NCBI RefSeq assembly: GCF_013376455.1 | Contig: NZ_CP045504.1 | Span: 3,307,001-3,371,000 of the forward strand | Origin: Desulfolutivibrio sulfodismutans DSM 3696 | GTDB lineage: Bacteria; Desulfobacterota; Desulfovibrionia; Desulfovibrionales; Desulfovibrionaceae | Reading direction: 5' to 3' | DNA: 64,000 bases | Shown here: positions 35,611 through 44,969 of the stretch, one piece after another | Layout of the letters: every line of letters starts with the position of its first letter | Position numbering within the stretch: position 1 is the stretch's first letter | Translations under genes and position numbers: made by a program | The notes under the pieces: generated by a model | Database searches by the model: none | Told to the model about the DNA's origin: nothing | Seen by the model: only the letters and a program-made list of their open reading frames with translations

Positions 35611-36510
35611 ATGCCCGCTCCCCATACCCTGTCCGGCGTCGCCGCCGCCCTGTTCGCCTTCGTCTCCTGGGGGCTTTTGCCCATCTACTGGAAGTCCCTG
35701 GCCGACGTTGCCCCGGTGGAGATTCTGTGCCACCGCCTGGTGTGGTCGCTGCTGGCGGCCGGGGCGGCTTTGGTGGTCATGGGTCGGCTTGGCGAGGCGC
35801 GCCGGGTGTTGTCCCGCCGCCGGGATGTGCTGCTCATGGCCTCCTGCGGCCTGCTTTTGGGCGTCAACTGGCTGCTTTTTATCCAGGCGGTCAATTCCGG
35901 GCATGTGGTGGAGGCCAGCCTGGGCTATTTCATCAACCCCCTGGTGAACATGGTGCTTGGGGCGATTTTTTTTCGGGAGCGGTTAAGCCGCCTCCAGGCC
36001 CTGGCCGTGGCCCTGGCCGTGATCGGGGTGGGCATAAGCGTCGTGGCCCACGGTCGGCTGCCGTGGATCGCCCTGGCCCTGGCCGGAACCTTCGGGGTCT
36101 ACGGGCTCCTGCGCAAGCTGATGCGGGTGGAGTCCCTGCCCGGGCTGTTTTTTGAGACGGCGGTGCTGGGCGTTCCGGCCGGGTTCTACCTGTGGGGGCT
36201 TTGGCAGGATGGACGCGGGGCGTTTCTGCATCTGGGGCAGGCCACGGATGTGCTTTTGCTGTGCGCGGGTGTGGTCACGGCGGCCCCGCTTCTGGCCTTC
36301 GCCTTTGCGGCCCGGCGGCTGCGCCTGACCAGCCTGGGCATTTTGCAATACATCGCGCCCACCTGCATGTTCCTGCTCGGGGTTCTGGTCTACGGCGAGC
36401 CCTTCGACCCGGCCCGGGCGGCGACTTTTTGCTGCATCTGGGCCGGGGTCGCGGTCTACACCGTGGATGCGGTCCTCACCCTGCGCCGGATTCCGGGAGG
36501 CAAGGCCTAG
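35611..36510 (+). CDS. rarD: EamA family transporter RarD
   Basis: A 299-residue protein with ten predicted membrane helices of the drug/metabolite transporter superfamily. It matches the RarD branch: SGVAAALFAFVSWGLLPIYWK at the N-terminus, then PVEILCHRLVWSL, and LGYFINPLVNMVLG at the internal repeat. RarD proteins are permeases of unsettled substrate; the name comes from a chloramphenicol-sensitivity phenotype. ATG at 35611 is preceded by AAGGA. It converges with the Asp-box lipoprotein gene, leaving eight bases. Confidence 0.88.
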   Translation: MPAPHTLSGVAAALFAFVSWGLLPIYWKSLADVAPVEILCHRLVWSLLAAGAALVVMGRLGEARRVLSRRRDVLLMASCGLLLGVNWLLFIQAVNSGHVVEASLGYFINPLVNMVLGAIFFRERLSRLQALAVALAVIGVGISVVAHGRLPWIALALAGTFGVYGLLRKLMRVESLPGLFFETAVLGVPAGFYLWGLWQDGRGAFLHLGQATDVLLLCAGVVTAAPLLAFAFAARRLRLTSLGILQYIAPTCMFLLGVLVYGEPFDPARAATFCCIWAGVAVYTVDAVLTLRRIPGGKA

Positions 36511-36518
36511 GCCCTGGC

Positions 36519-39116
36519 TTACTGGTCGCCCAGCAGAAGCGGCGCTATCGCCGGGACGGCCCCCGTTGAGCCCGGCAGGGGCACGTACCAGACCCCCCGG
36601 CCGTGGGTGAAGGCGAAAAGCTGTCCGCTTTGCGCGTCGCGCACCAGGGATTCCGTAATCACGTTGGCGAAGCCGGTATTCTCCACCGCCCAGGACAAGC
36701 CGCCGTTGGTGGTCACGAAGACCCCCACATCCGTGCCCACGTACAGCCGCGAGGGGACGTCCGGGTCCACGACCACGGAGAAGGTCGGCACGTCGGGCAG
36801 CCCCGACGCCCCGGACCCGGAGATGTCGACCCAGGTCGCTCCACCGTCTTCGGACTTGAGCACGTGGTGCTGCCCGAAATTGGAGCAGGTGGCGTAGATG
36901 GTCTGGGTGTCGGTGAGGTCGAAGGCCAGGGAGGAGATGTTCCCGGTGACCGGCTGGGCCGAGGGCCACACGGTGGCCGCAGTTGCCGAAAGGGCCGCCG
37001 TGCCCACCAGGATGTAGCCGTTGGTCTTGCCGATGGCCACCAGGTTCGAATTGCCCGGGGCCACGGCCATGGCGCTTATGGAGGAGTCGCCCGCCAGAAG
37101 CGCCCCGGCCTGGGTCCAATTTGTCGCGCCGTTTACGGTCCGCCAGGGGAGCTTGTTGCCGGTCCACAGGATGTCCGGATTTCCCGGGTCCATGACGAAC
37201 ACGGTGATGAAGGGGAAGTCTGCGGCCTTTTCGGTGATGCCGCTTACGCAGTTTTCGTAGTTGACCCCGCCATCCGTGAAACGGACCATGGAGAGGTTGG
37301 TGAATTCGCCGTAGAGGATGTCCGTGTCGGCAGGATTGACGGCCACGGCCCCGCCGTCGCCGCCCAGAAGCGTGGTCCAGGCGTTGGGACCGGCGGCCGT
37401 GGTTCCCCGGGTGGTGCCGTTGTCCTGGGCCCCGCCGAAAAACGTATTCCCGCCGGGATAGACCGCGCCGTAGTAGTACTGGGTCACGGACAGGCCGTTG
37501 TTGAGGCTGGTCCAGGCCACCTGGGGTGGATTCGTGGTGTCGCAGACCGTCTGGGTGACGGCCGCCCGGGCGTTGGCGGTCACGGCCAGCCCGCCGTCGT
37601 GGCCGCTGTAGAGGGTCTGGTTGGCGCTTCCGTCGTAGGCGGGGTGGAACGCCAGGACGTGATGGTCGGCGTGGTTGTAATAGGGGCGGCTGGTCTCGGT
37701 CCACCAGTAGGAGGCCATGCCCCAGGTCTGGCCGCCGTCGTCCGAACGGAAGAGGTCGATGCCCCCGGCCCAGACGATGTCCGGATCCTTGGGGTCCACG
37801 GCGATGACGTTGTCGTACCAGCCCTGGTTGGAGAAGTTTTCCGCCTTGGTGGTGCAGGGGCACATGGCGCTTTGCGGGTTGGTCAGGAGCATGTCGGCCG
37901 GGACGGTGCAGTCGTTGGTGTTGGTGTAGACCGCGTTCCAGGTCGTGCCGCCGTCTGTGGACTTGAGCACGGCCAGAAGCCCGTTGGTGTAGAGATAGTC
38001 CTTGGTCTTGTTGTTGTTCGAGGCCAGGGCGTAGATGACGTCGGGATCGGACGGGGCGATGGCCAGGGAGGTGCGGTCCATGTAGGCCTGGGTGTAGACC
38101 TGGGGCCACGTCTGGCCGTTGTCGGCGCTGCGCAGGATGTAGGCCGTGGGCGAGGTGGTCCACAGGCCGCAGGCGGCGAACACCCGGTCGGTCCCGGCGT
38201 TGTCGCTCACGGCCAGATCGGTGCAGCCGCTGATGGTCGAGGCGTCGTGGACCTGGGTCCAGGTGGTCCCGGCGTCGGCGGACAGATAGATGCCCTTGCG
38301 GGTGGCGGCGTAGACCCGGTTCGAGTCGTTGGGGCTGATCACGATGTCGTTGACGTAATAAAACGCCTCCGTGGCCGTGGCGGACAGCTGCGTCCAACCG
38401 GCCCCGGCATTGGTGGTCTTGAAGATGCCCGCGCCGCGCACGGCGTCGGAATTGCCGAAGCCCTCGCCGGTCCCGGCGTAGAGGACGTTTGAGTTGCCCG
38501 GGTCCATGGCCAGGGAGCACACGGCCAGATTGGGCAGCAGATCGGTCAGGGGGGTCCAGGTGGTTCCCGAATTGACGGTCTTCCAGACGCCGCCGGCCAC
38601 GCCTCCGGCGTACATGGTGGCGGGCGCGCCCGGGTCGATGACCAGGGAGCGGATCCGGCCGCCCACGTTGCCGGGACCGACTGCGGTCCACCGGCCCAGC
38701 ACCCCTTCGCGGGAATTCAGGAAGTCGCCCTTTCTGCCCGCCGGGATGAGCCTGTCCAGGCGCGTGGAATAGATGTCCATGCCTTTCATATGCTCGAGGG
38801 CGGCGACGTAGCGCTCGGAGGGGATGGCCTTTTCCCCCACAGGGGCGCGCTTTTCGGCGAAAAAGACCATGGCCTCCTTGGGCTTGTCGAAACGCTTCTT
38901 GGGCTTGGCGCGCTTTTTGGCCAAAAGCCTAGCCAGCCGCTCCGTGTCGCTTTCCGCTTTTTTTTGGGCAAGTTGCGGGGCGTTTTGCAGGGAGTTGGAG
39001 GGGGGCTGGTCGCTGCCGCACCCGAAAAGGGAGACGGACACGAGAAGGATCAGAAGCACGCCGACGGGCAGCGGCGTGATACGCGCCGCGTTGCGTAGAA
39101 AAAGCGGCATGGTCAT
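36519..39116 (-). CDS. Large Asp-box (Vps10/BNR-like) beta-propeller lipoprotein with VPA-LLLGD tail
   Basis: An 865-residue lipoprotein: signal VLLILLVSVSLFGC (Cys33), a Lys/Arg/Pro-rich linker to about residue 100, then two successive propeller-type regions rich in Asp-boxes (SADAGTTW, SADNGQTW, STDGGTTW, SDDGGQTW, SEDGGATW). This layout resembles exo-alpha-sialidase/Vps10 family proteins that bind peptides or glycans on the cell surface; catalytic residues cannot be assigned. The last residues (VPAIAPLLLGDQ) match the tail of the papain-like protease at 40050 (VPAVNSLLLGD). The ATG at 39116 is preceded by GGAG. Confidence 0.8.
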   Translation of the reverse strand: MTMPLFLRNAARITPLPVGVLLILLVSVSLFGCGSDQPPSNSLQNAPQLAQKKAESDTERLARLLAKKRAKPKKRFDKPKEAMVFFAEKRAPVGEKAIPSERYVAALEHMKGMDIYSTRLDRLIPAGRKGDFLNSREGVLGRWTAVGPGNVGGRIRSLVIDPGAPATMYAGGVAGGVWKTVNSGTTWTPLTDLLPNLAVCSLAMDPGNSNVLYAGTGEGFGNSDAVRGAGIFKTTNAGAGWTQLSATATEAFYYVNDIVISPNDSNRVYAATRKGIYLSADAGTTWTQVHDASTISGCTDLAVSDNAGTDRVFAACGLWTTSPTAYILRSADNGQTWPQVYTQAYMDRTSLAIAPSDPDVIYALASNNNKTKDYLYTNGLLAVLKSTDGGTTWNAVYTNTNDCTVPADMLLTNPQSAMCPCTTKAENFSNQGWYDNVIAVDPKDPDIVWAGGIDLFRSDDGGQTWGMASYWWTETSRPYYNHADHHVLAFHPAYDGSANQTLYSGHDGGLAVTANARAAVTQTVCDTTNPPQVAWTSLNNGLSVTQYYYGAVYPGGNTFFGGAQDNGTTRGTTAAGPNAWTTLLGGDGGAVAVNPADTDILYGEFTNLSMVRFTDGGVNYENCVSGITEKAADFPFITVFVMDPGNPDILWTGNKLPWRTVNGATNWTQAGALLAGDSSISAMAVAPGNSNLVAIGKTNGYILVGTAALSATAATVWPSAQPVTGNISSLAFDLTDTQTIYATCSNFGQHHVLKSEDGGATWVDISGSGASGLPDVPTFSVVVDPDVPSRLYVGTDVGVFVTTNGGLSWAVENTGFANVITESLVRDAQSGQLFAFTHGRGVWYVPLPGSTGAVPAIAPLLLGDQ

Positions 39117-39296
39117 ACGGTGGCTCCGGGAAAGAGGGTTTGTTGCCGCCAGGGATGCAAGGCCTTATTCAGGCGTGTCCTCCGGGAGTCCGGGGCGTCA
39201 GGGCCGCAGACATGGCGCCGTCCCGCGACGCCGTGGAGGACACGATGCCCGTGCCTCCAGATTCGTCTGTCGCCGACCGGCGACAGGTTCTCATTG

Positions 39297-39455
39297 TCAG
39301 CAGCCCGGTTGTCCGGGGCGGCCGCAGCAGGTGCGCATGGAAAAGATCTTGCGCAGGGTGTTGGCGATCACCAATCGGACCTTGGCCCCAAACCTTCCGG
39401 GCCGGGTCAGGTTTTCCAGAAAACGGTCCAGGCGTGGGCGGGGTGTCTGGCACAT
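39297..39455 (-). CDS. Small cysteine-rich basic protein with CCGxPGxPGC tail
   Basis: A 52-residue protein, MCQTPRPRLDRFLENL at the start and RTCCGRPGQPGC at the end, with a central basic helix (KVRLVIANTLRKIFSMR). AGGGAAA lies eight bases before the ATG at 39455. Residue choice differs sharply from antisense noise, and the paired cysteines with Gly/Pro resemble a conserved small-protein tail I associate with sulfate-reducing and related bacteria (from memory, not checked). The Cys residues could bind metal or an Fe-S cluster. It lies 81 bases downstream of mscL on the same strand and may share its transcript. Confidence 0.65.
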   Translation of the reverse strand: MCQTPRPRLDRFLENLTRPGRFGAKVRLVIANTLRKIFSMRTCCGRPGQPGC

Positions 39456-39536
39456 GGCGTTTTTCCCTGCGGCCTGGGCGTGGCCGCATTTTTTCCACCA
39501 GCCGTTCGCTGGAGGAGGTGCGAAGCCCGTCCCGCC

Positions 39537-39974
39537 TCAGCCCGACAGGTCCGAGGTGCAGTGGCCGCACTTGATGGCCGCCAGGGGGATGGCCGACCGG
39601 CAGAAGGGGCATTCCTTGGTGGTCGGCGCGGCCTTGGGCGCGGCGCGCAGCCGGTTGACCACCTTGACCAGGAAAAACACGGCCAGGGAGACGATGAGGA
39701 AGTCGATGACGGTGTTGATGAACACGCCGTAGTTGACGGTGGCCAGCCCCAGGTTCTTGGCCTCGGCCAGGGATGCGGCGGGCGTGTCCGAGAGATTCAC
39801 GAACAGGTTGCTGAAATCGATGTTGCCCATGATCCGGCCGATGGGCGGCATGAGCATGTCGGATACCAAAGACGACACTACCTTGCCGAAGGCCGCGCCC
39901 ATGATCAACCCCACGGCCAGATCGACCACGTTCCCCCGGGCCGCGAACTCCTTGAACTCCTGGATGATGCGCAT
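39537..39974 (-). CDS. mscL: Large-conductance mechanosensitive channel MscL with zinc-ribbon tail
   Basis: A 145-residue protein. The N-terminus [20 protein letters not shown] and first helix are the MscL signature; the second helix ([20 protein letters not shown]) follows a short periplasmic loop. MscL opens under membrane tension to release solutes during osmotic downshock. The C-terminal cytoplasmic part carries CPFC and CGHC pairs 12 residues apart (a zinc-ribbon-like module), an extension seen in some MscL proteins but absent from E. coli MscL. GGGGGA lies just before the ATG. Confidence 0.93.
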   Translation of the reverse strand: MRIIQEFKEFAARGNVVDLAVGLIMGAAFGKVVSSLVSDMLMPPIGRIMGNIDFSNLFVNLSDTPAASLAEAKNLGLATVNYGVFINTVIDFLIVSLAVFFLVKVVNRLRAAPKAAPTTKECPFCRSAIPLAAIKCGHCTSDLSG

Positions 39975-40049
39975 GATTTCCCCCGCGTCGTTTTCCGATA
40001 CGGCCCGCCGTTTCGGGCCGCCCTGTCGCCGCGACGACTTCCTGCGGCG

Positions 40050-41105
40050 TTAGTCCCCCAGAAGCAGGCTGTTGACGGCCGGGACCGAGCCCGGCGTGTC
40101 GGCTGGAGCGGTATAGGTCAGATAGGCCACTGAACAGGCCACCCGGGCGGAGGTGTACTTGATGCGCATGTAGCCGCCCTCGCCCCAGTCGGTGGAGCCC
40201 CAGCTGTTGCGCAGGATCCAGTAGCCGTTGTTTTCTGCATCCCCGTTGTCGTCCCAGCCCACCAGGGCCACGGCGTGGTTGGTGGTGGTGTAGGCGCAGG
40301 GGGAGCCGGGGCAGGTGGTCAGGGTGTCTTCATAGATGCCGCCGGAATAGGCGTCGAAGGCGGAATCGGCGTAGACGGCCACGTCCACCACGCCATAGGT
40401 CATGATGGCGGTCTTGATGGCGTCGATGTCGTTGCAGCCGCAGCGGCCCCAGGAATCGAACTTGACCACGGGGTCGCTCATATGGGTGCAACTGCCTGGG
40501 TCGCTCGGCGTATACGGAAAGTTGGCCTCCCAGGTGACGCCCTCCACGGTCAGGGCCAAAAGCTCCGCATAGTCGTAGTCTGCGCCGCTGCAACCGGCAA
40601 AGTGATCGTAATACGGGCCGTATTCGCCCAGGCACCAGGCGATGAAGGACTCGGAGAAGTCGGCCACGTTGGCGTCATAGCGGCCCATGGCCACGTTGTA
40701 GACGCCTTCGGCTGCGGCCACGGCCCCGAAGGCGTAGCAGGATCCGCAACTGCCCTGGTTCTTGATCGGCCCGATGTAGGAATGCCCGTTGTAGCTGCGC
40801 CAGTCAAAGGATGTCGGCAGGGCCTTTTTGGGCAGGGCGCTGACGGAGCTTGCCGCCAGACGGGAGTTTTCGGCGGGCGGCAGGGAGGCCCGGCGGCTGC
40901 GGTATGTGCTCCGCTCGGCCGGGGGGAGGTTGAAGATCGGATTGGGGGCCACGGTGAACTGGTAGCCATTGTGGCGGATTTTTTCCCGGATCTCGTCGAT
41001 GGTGTCATCGGCGTCGAACGGGATCGGCTCCGCCCACGCATTCCGCTGGGCGGCCAGAAACACGACACAGACCATGGCGGCATAGGCAAACAGCCGTCGT
41101 ATCAT
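40050..41105 (-). CDS. Exported papain-like (C1 family) cysteine protease with VPA-LLLGD tail
   Basis: A 351-residue protein with a signal peptide (cleavage likely after AWA, residue 25), a propeptide-like region to about residue 95, and a complete C1A active site: oxyanion Gln117 and catalytic Cys123 in NQGSCGSCYAF, His in TNHAVALVGWD, and Asn in NSWGSTDWGEGG. Multiple cysteines (for example GRCGCND, TTCPGSPC) suggest disulfides and an extracytoplasmic site of action. It ends VPAVNSLLLGD, shared with the lipoprotein at 36519. A strong hairpin separates it from the upstream glycine-zipper gene, so it has its own promoter. Confidence 0.9.
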   Translation of the reverse strand: MIRRLFAYAAMVCVVFLAAQRNAWAEPIPFDADDTIDEIREKIRHNGYQFTVAPNPIFNLPPAERSTYRSRRASLPPAENSRLAASSVSALPKKALPTSFDWRSYNGHSYIGPIKNQGSCGSCYAFGAVAAAEGVYNVAMGRYDANVADFSESFIAWCLGEYGPYYDHFAGCSGADYDYAELLALTVEGVTWEANFPYTPSDPGSCTHMSDPVVKFDSWGRCGCNDIDAIKTAIMTYGVVDVAVYADSAFDAYSGGIYEDTLTTCPGSPCAYTTTNHAVALVGWDDNGDAENNGYWILRNSWGSTDWGEGGYMRIKYTSARVACSVAYLTYTAPADTPGSVPAVNSLLLGD

Positions 41106-41153
41106 ACGCCCCCCCCAACCGTTTTTGCGAGTGAGATCCTTCCGCCTTGAGGC

Positions 41154-41188
41154 AAAAGAGAAAGCCCGGGGAAGCCCGGGCTTTCTCT
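41154..41188 (-). terminator. Intrinsic terminator with a perfect 14-bp stem
   Basis: AGAGAAAGCCCGGG (41157-41170) pairs without mismatch with CCCGGGCTTTCTCT (41175-41188) across a GAAG loop. Read leftwards it ends in TTTT, just after the stop codon of the glycine-zipper gene (41192). The symmetry could also serve rightward transcripts. Confidence 0.85.
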
Positions 41189-41191
41189 TCG

Positions 41192-41425
41192 TTAATACCG
41201 GCGTTCCTGCTGGCTGCCGACGACGGTCCCGGCCACGGCCCCAAGTCCGCCGCCCAGAAGCGCCCCCACCCCGGCGTTGCCGCCGGCGATGGCGCTGATC
41301 CCGGCCCCGGCTGCCGCGCCAATCGCCGCGCCGCTTAAGGCCCCCTGCTGGGTGGGCGTCATCCTGGTGCAGGCCACAAACCCCAATGTCAGCACCATTA
41401 CAGTGACAATGATGATATTTTTCAC
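41192..41425 (-). CDS. Small glycine-zipper lipoprotein
   Basis: A 77-residue protein with a lipoprotein-like signal (IIIVTVMVLTLGFVAC, Cys19) and a glycine-zipper stretch (GALSGAAIGAAAGAGISAIAG, then GVGALLGGGLGAVAGTVVG) as in 17-kDa surface antigen and YMGG-like families, which insert in or span the outer membrane region. GTG start at 41425 has AAGGGGG upstream and overlaps the stop of the preceding gene (GTGA), so the two proteins are made together. Confidence 0.75.
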   Translation of the reverse strand: MKNIIIVTVMVLTLGFVACTRMTPTQQGALSGAAIGAAAGAGISAIAGGNAGVGALLGGGLGAVAGTVVGSQQERRY

Positions 41426-41814
41426 GGCTTTGCCCCCTTGGCCACCATGGTCGGCAGAATCAGTTCCTTCCACACGACATCCATGACCAGCGTGTCGCCC
41501 TTGTCCGGATGGGCGGCAAAATAGTCGTCGATCTTCCCTTCGACCTCGGTCCATTTCTTGTCCTTGAAGGCCAAAACCCATCCCTCGGTGAACTTCGAGG
41601 GATCGTCGGCCTCCTTGAGGTCGATGTGGTGCTCGATGGCCACCACGCTGCTGGCGCCGACCAGAAAGGCCAGTTTTTCCTGGTGGGTGGATTTCATCCA
41701 CACCACGCCGGTGATTTCCGGCATGGCCGGTTCGGCGGCAAAAAGCCCCCCGGCCGTGAACACAAAGAGTCCGACGGCGACGATAAGCGCCGTGACGCTG
41801 CGACATCCTTTCAT
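41422..41814 (-). CDS. Small exported protein, unknown function
   Basis: A 130-residue protein with a Sec signal (VTALIVAVGLFVFTAGGLFAA). The mature part of about 100 residues (VVWMKSTHQEKLAFLVG, EHHIDLKEADD, DKKWTEVEGKIDDYF) is mainly helical and has no cysteines or metal motif. The HQEKLAFLVGA phrase resembles small periplasmic proteins of unknown role. The ATG at 41814 has an ideal AGGAGGTGCC upstream; the open frame to 41883 is rejected. It is coupled to the glycine-zipper lipoprotein by a four-base overlap. Confidence 0.75.
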   Translation of the reverse strand: MKGCRSVTALIVAVGLFVFTAGGLFAAEPAMPEITGVVWMKSTHQEKLAFLVGASSVVAIEHHIDLKEADDPSKFTEGWVLAFKDKKWTEVEGKIDDYFAAHPDKGDTLVMDVVWKELILPTMVAKGAKP

Positions 41815-41980
41815 GGCACCTCCTGCATTTTTTGTTCCCCGGCCTTGCTTCGCCGATTGGCGAGGGGCTGGGAACGCGGGCAATCCGTCCGGGCTGCCCG
41901 CAATTCATACATCATGCAAGAAAGTAGCATTGCCGCGCGGGAATGACAACGGTTCTCGTTTCGTTGAGGCGACAGAGGGG

Positions 41981-44764
41981 TTACGCCTCCGGGGCCGTTG
42001 CGGCTATGGGGGAGGGACCGTCCGCGAGCCCGGCCAGGGCGTGCTCCAGTTCGGCGGCCATGCCCGCGAGTTCGGCCAGGGGGGTCTGCGACCGCAGGGC
42101 GGTCTCCAGGCGTGCGGCGGCCCGGCTGCAGGCCATGGCCCCGATGGTGGCCGCCGTGCTTTTGATGTTGTGGACGCAACGGAAGGCTGCCGGGGCGTCC
42201 CCGGCGGTCATGCACTCCCGCAGCCGCGTGGCGCTGGCCTGGAGCTCCCGCAGGCAGATGGGCAGGACGATGTCGTAGTCGTCGCGGCTTAAGCCCAGTC
42301 GGCGGCGGGCCGCCTCATGGAGCAAAACCCCGTCCTGGACCGTGCCGCGATTATCCGCGCCGGGGGCGTCTTCCCGGGCGAAGCGGCGCAAAAATCCGGC
42401 CAACTCGTAAAAATTCACGGGCTTGAGCACAAAACCGTCCATGCCCGCCTCTCGGCTGATGCGCTCGGCATCAGGGCGGGAATGGGCGGTCATGGCCACC
42501 AGGGGGATGTCCCGGGGACATCCCGGCCGACCGCCCTGACGGATGGTTCGCGCCAATTCCGGGCCGCTCGTCCCCGGCATTTCCACATCCAGAAGCACCA
42601 CATCGAAGGGTTCCCGGGACAGGAGCGCCAGGGCTTTTTCGCCTGAGGACACGGCCCTGGCGAAGGCCCCCAGGCGTGTGAGGTGCAGCAGGCTGACCTT
42701 GCAGTTGAGGGGGTCATCGTCCACCACCAGAACCCGCAGGGTCTTTTCCGAGAAAACCGGTGACTCGTCATCCGGGGCCGGATCAGGGGGGATGGCCGCC
42801 TCCTCCCCGGGGGGCAGATGGGCCGTCAGGGTGAAGACGCTGCCCTGCCCCGGCCGGGAGTCCGCCCGGATGCCCCCGCCCATGCAGTGCGCAAGATGGG
42901 CCGCGATGCACAATCCCAGTCCCGTGCCGCCGAATCGGCGTCCGATGTCGGCATCGGCCTGGCCGTATTCCGTGAAGATGCGGCCACGTTTCTCGGGGCT
43001 GATGCCGATGCCCGTGTCATGTATGGCGAAGGCCACCATGTCCGGCCCGGCCGACGGATCGGGGGCGACGGCAAGGCGCACCTCGCCCGATGGGGTGAAT
43101 TTGACGGCGTTGCCCAGCAGGTTGATGAGCACCTGGCGCAACCGCCTGGAATCGCCCCGGACCACCCGGGGGGTGGCGGGATCGATGTCTACGCCAAAGG
43201 CCAGGCCTTTTTGCCGGGCGTTGGTCTCGAAGATCGCCCCGGTGGTCGCGATGAGTCGGGTGAGATCGAAATCGCCTTCGTCGAGGGTGAACTTTTCGGC
43301 CTCGATGCTTGAGATGTCCAGGATGTCGTTGATCACCGCCAGCAGATGCCGTCCGGAATCCCGGATGGTTCCCAATCCCTCGCGGACATCCGGCGTGGGG
43401 CGTGAGCCCAGAAGATAGTCGGCAAGCCCTAAAATGGCGTTGAGCGGGGTGCGCAGCTCGTGGCTGGTCCTGGCCAGGAACCGGCTTTTGGCCTGGCTCC
43501 CGGCCTCGGCCACCTCGCGTTCGCGGCGCAGCATGTAGACCCGTTCAGCCATGGCGATGGTCAAAAGCAGGGCGGCCAGGGCCGATGTGGCCTGGAAGGC
43601 GTGGAAGGCGACGGCAGAAGCGGGCAGAAGGCCCAGGTAGGAGGCCAGTCCCACCGCCCCGCCCACGGCCCAGACCACCCAGGCCAGGGAGAAAAAGACC
43701 ATGGCCTTGCCGCCGCGTCGGCGGCAGGCATAGGTCGCGCCGAGGGCCAGAAAAGGCCCCAGGGTGACCAGGGCGGCCTCCAGGTCGGCCACGCTATGGG
43801 ACGAAAAAAACATCGCTCCCAGGCCGCAGACGGCGCAGAGCGACCCATGGGCCAGAAGCGTCGCGTCAAAGCGTCTGGATCGTTCCCGGGTCTTGAGAAA
43901 GGCCCTGGCCAGCATGGCCGTGGTCAGCCCGACAAGGCCGAGCATCCCGCTCCCCCAGGCCCAGGACACGGCAAGCGACCGGCTGCCGAGGATGTCGAGC
44001 AAAAAGCCGTTGGCCGAAACGAAAAAACCCAGTTCCGCCAGGGAATAGGCCGTCAGCCAGAGGTAGCCCGACTCGCGCAGGGTGACCAGCATGGACAGGT
44101 TGAGAATCACCAGGGTGAACACGATGCCGTAATAGATCCCGAAAAAGACCATGCTCGATTGCTGGTGGGCCGTCATGGACTCGTGGCTGCGCAGGACCAG
44201 GGGAAAACGCAATCCGTCGCCCTGCACCCGCAGAAACAGGGCAGCGGGCCATTGGCCCGGGGGAAAGTCCAGGGCGAAGGAGAAGGGGGTCGCGAAGGCG
44301 TATTCGGGACCGAGCCTGCCGTCCTTCACGAGCCGCAGGCTGCGCCATCCGGCCGGGTCTCCGTCGCCGGAGGAGGGCATGGCGGTGCGGTGGAACAGGG
44401 TGAGTTCGACAATGGCGTCCGCATCCCACAGCCGGGGCCAGCCCAGGCTCAGATACGTCGTGCCCACGGAGCGTCGCAGCGTCCCGTCAAGGGGGATTTT
44501 GATCCAGGCGGCTGCCGTGCCGGGATCAAACGTCACCGTAGTGCCGCCTACCGGGGAGAAGGCCTCGGGCGGCAGGGCCGCCACCCGGACGATGTCCATG
44601 ACGCCATCCGGGTCCGTCAGGACCATGGCGGTTGCGGCAAGATCCGTTTCGCAGGCATCGGGGGTTGTATCTGCGGGGCTGTCCGGCGGGAAACACAAGA
44701 CTGTGGCGGCCATGCCGCACACAAGCACAAGCGTGAGGGCAAGGCGCAGGGCGTGGTGAGTCAT
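41981..44764 (-). CDS. Hybrid histidine kinase with 7TMR-DISM sensor, receiver and HPt
   Basis: About 927 residues. A signal peptide and 7TMR-DISM extracellular domain (residues about 25-205; [17 protein letters not shown]-type strands) are followed by seven membrane helices (about 205-415), HisKA with His in RTSHELRTP, HATPase with [18 protein letters not shown], a receiver (Asp in [15 protein letters not shown]) and a C-terminal HPt with the phosphorylatable His in [13 protein letters not shown]. It thus contains a complete His-Asp-His relay and needs only an external response regulator. Start uncertain: GTG 44788 or ATG 44764, neither with a good ribosome site. Confidence 0.88.
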   Translation of the reverse strand: MTHHALRLALTLVLVCGMAATVLCFPPDSPADTTPDACETDLAATAMVLTDPDGVMDIVRVAALPPEAFSPVGGTTVTFDPGTAAAWIKIPLDGTLRRSVGTTYLSLGWPRLWDADAIVELTLFHRTAMPSSGDGDPAGWRSLRLVKDGRLGPEYAFATPFSFALDFPPGQWPAALFLRVQGDGLRFPLVLRSHESMTAHQQSSMVFFGIYYGIVFTLVILNLSMLVTLRESGYLWLTAYSLAELGFFVSANGFLLDILGSRSLAVSWAWGSGMLGLVGLTTAMLARAFLKTRERSRRFDATLLAHGSLCAVCGLGAMFFSSHSVADLEAALVTLGPFLALGATYACRRRGGKAMVFFSLAWVVWAVGGAVGLASYLGLLPASAVAFHAFQATSALAALLLTIAMAERVYMLRREREVAEAGSQAKSRFLARTSHELRTPLNAILGLADYLLGSRPTPDVREGLGTIRDSGRHLLAVINDILDISSIEAEKFTLDEGDFDLTRLIATTGAIFETNARQKGLAFGVDIDPATPRVVRGDSRRLRQVLINLLGNAVKFTPSGEVRLAVAPDPSAGPDMVAFAIHDTGIGISPEKRGRIFTEYGQADADIGRRFGGTGLGLCIAAHLAHCMGGGIRADSRPGQGSVFTLTAHLPPGEEAAIPPDPAPDDESPVFSEKTLRVLVVDDDPLNCKVSLLHLTRLGAFARAVSSGEKALALLSREPFDVVLLDVEMPGTSGPELARTIRQGGRPGCPRDIPLVAMTAHSRPDAERISREAGMDGFVLKPVNFYELAGFLRRFAREDAPGADNRGTVQDGVLLHEAARRRLGLSRDDYDIVLPICLRELQASATRLRECMTAGDAPAAFRCVHNIKSTAATIGAMACSRAAARLETALRSQTPLAELAGMAAELEHALAGLADGPSPIAATAPEA

Positions 44765-44969
44765 GCTTGCCGCTGGAATGGAAGTCACGGGGTGAAGATG
44801 ACCCCTAAATTTTTTAGAAGATTAGCCATTTTCTCCGGCCCCGTCAATTTCGGCGCCGCCGGGGCGCGCCTTTCGCGGCAACGCCAAGACAAAACGGCCG
44901 GGACACGGCGGACGCCGGTTCCCGGCCGGGCAACGGAAAAATCCAGTCGTCGGCGCCAGGGATGCCGGG

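Noticed and set aside
36603-38492. Rightward frame of 629 codons opposite the Asp-box lipoprotein
   Set aside because: Gly/Val/Asp-rich pseudo-repeats are the reverse complement of the Asp-box repeats.
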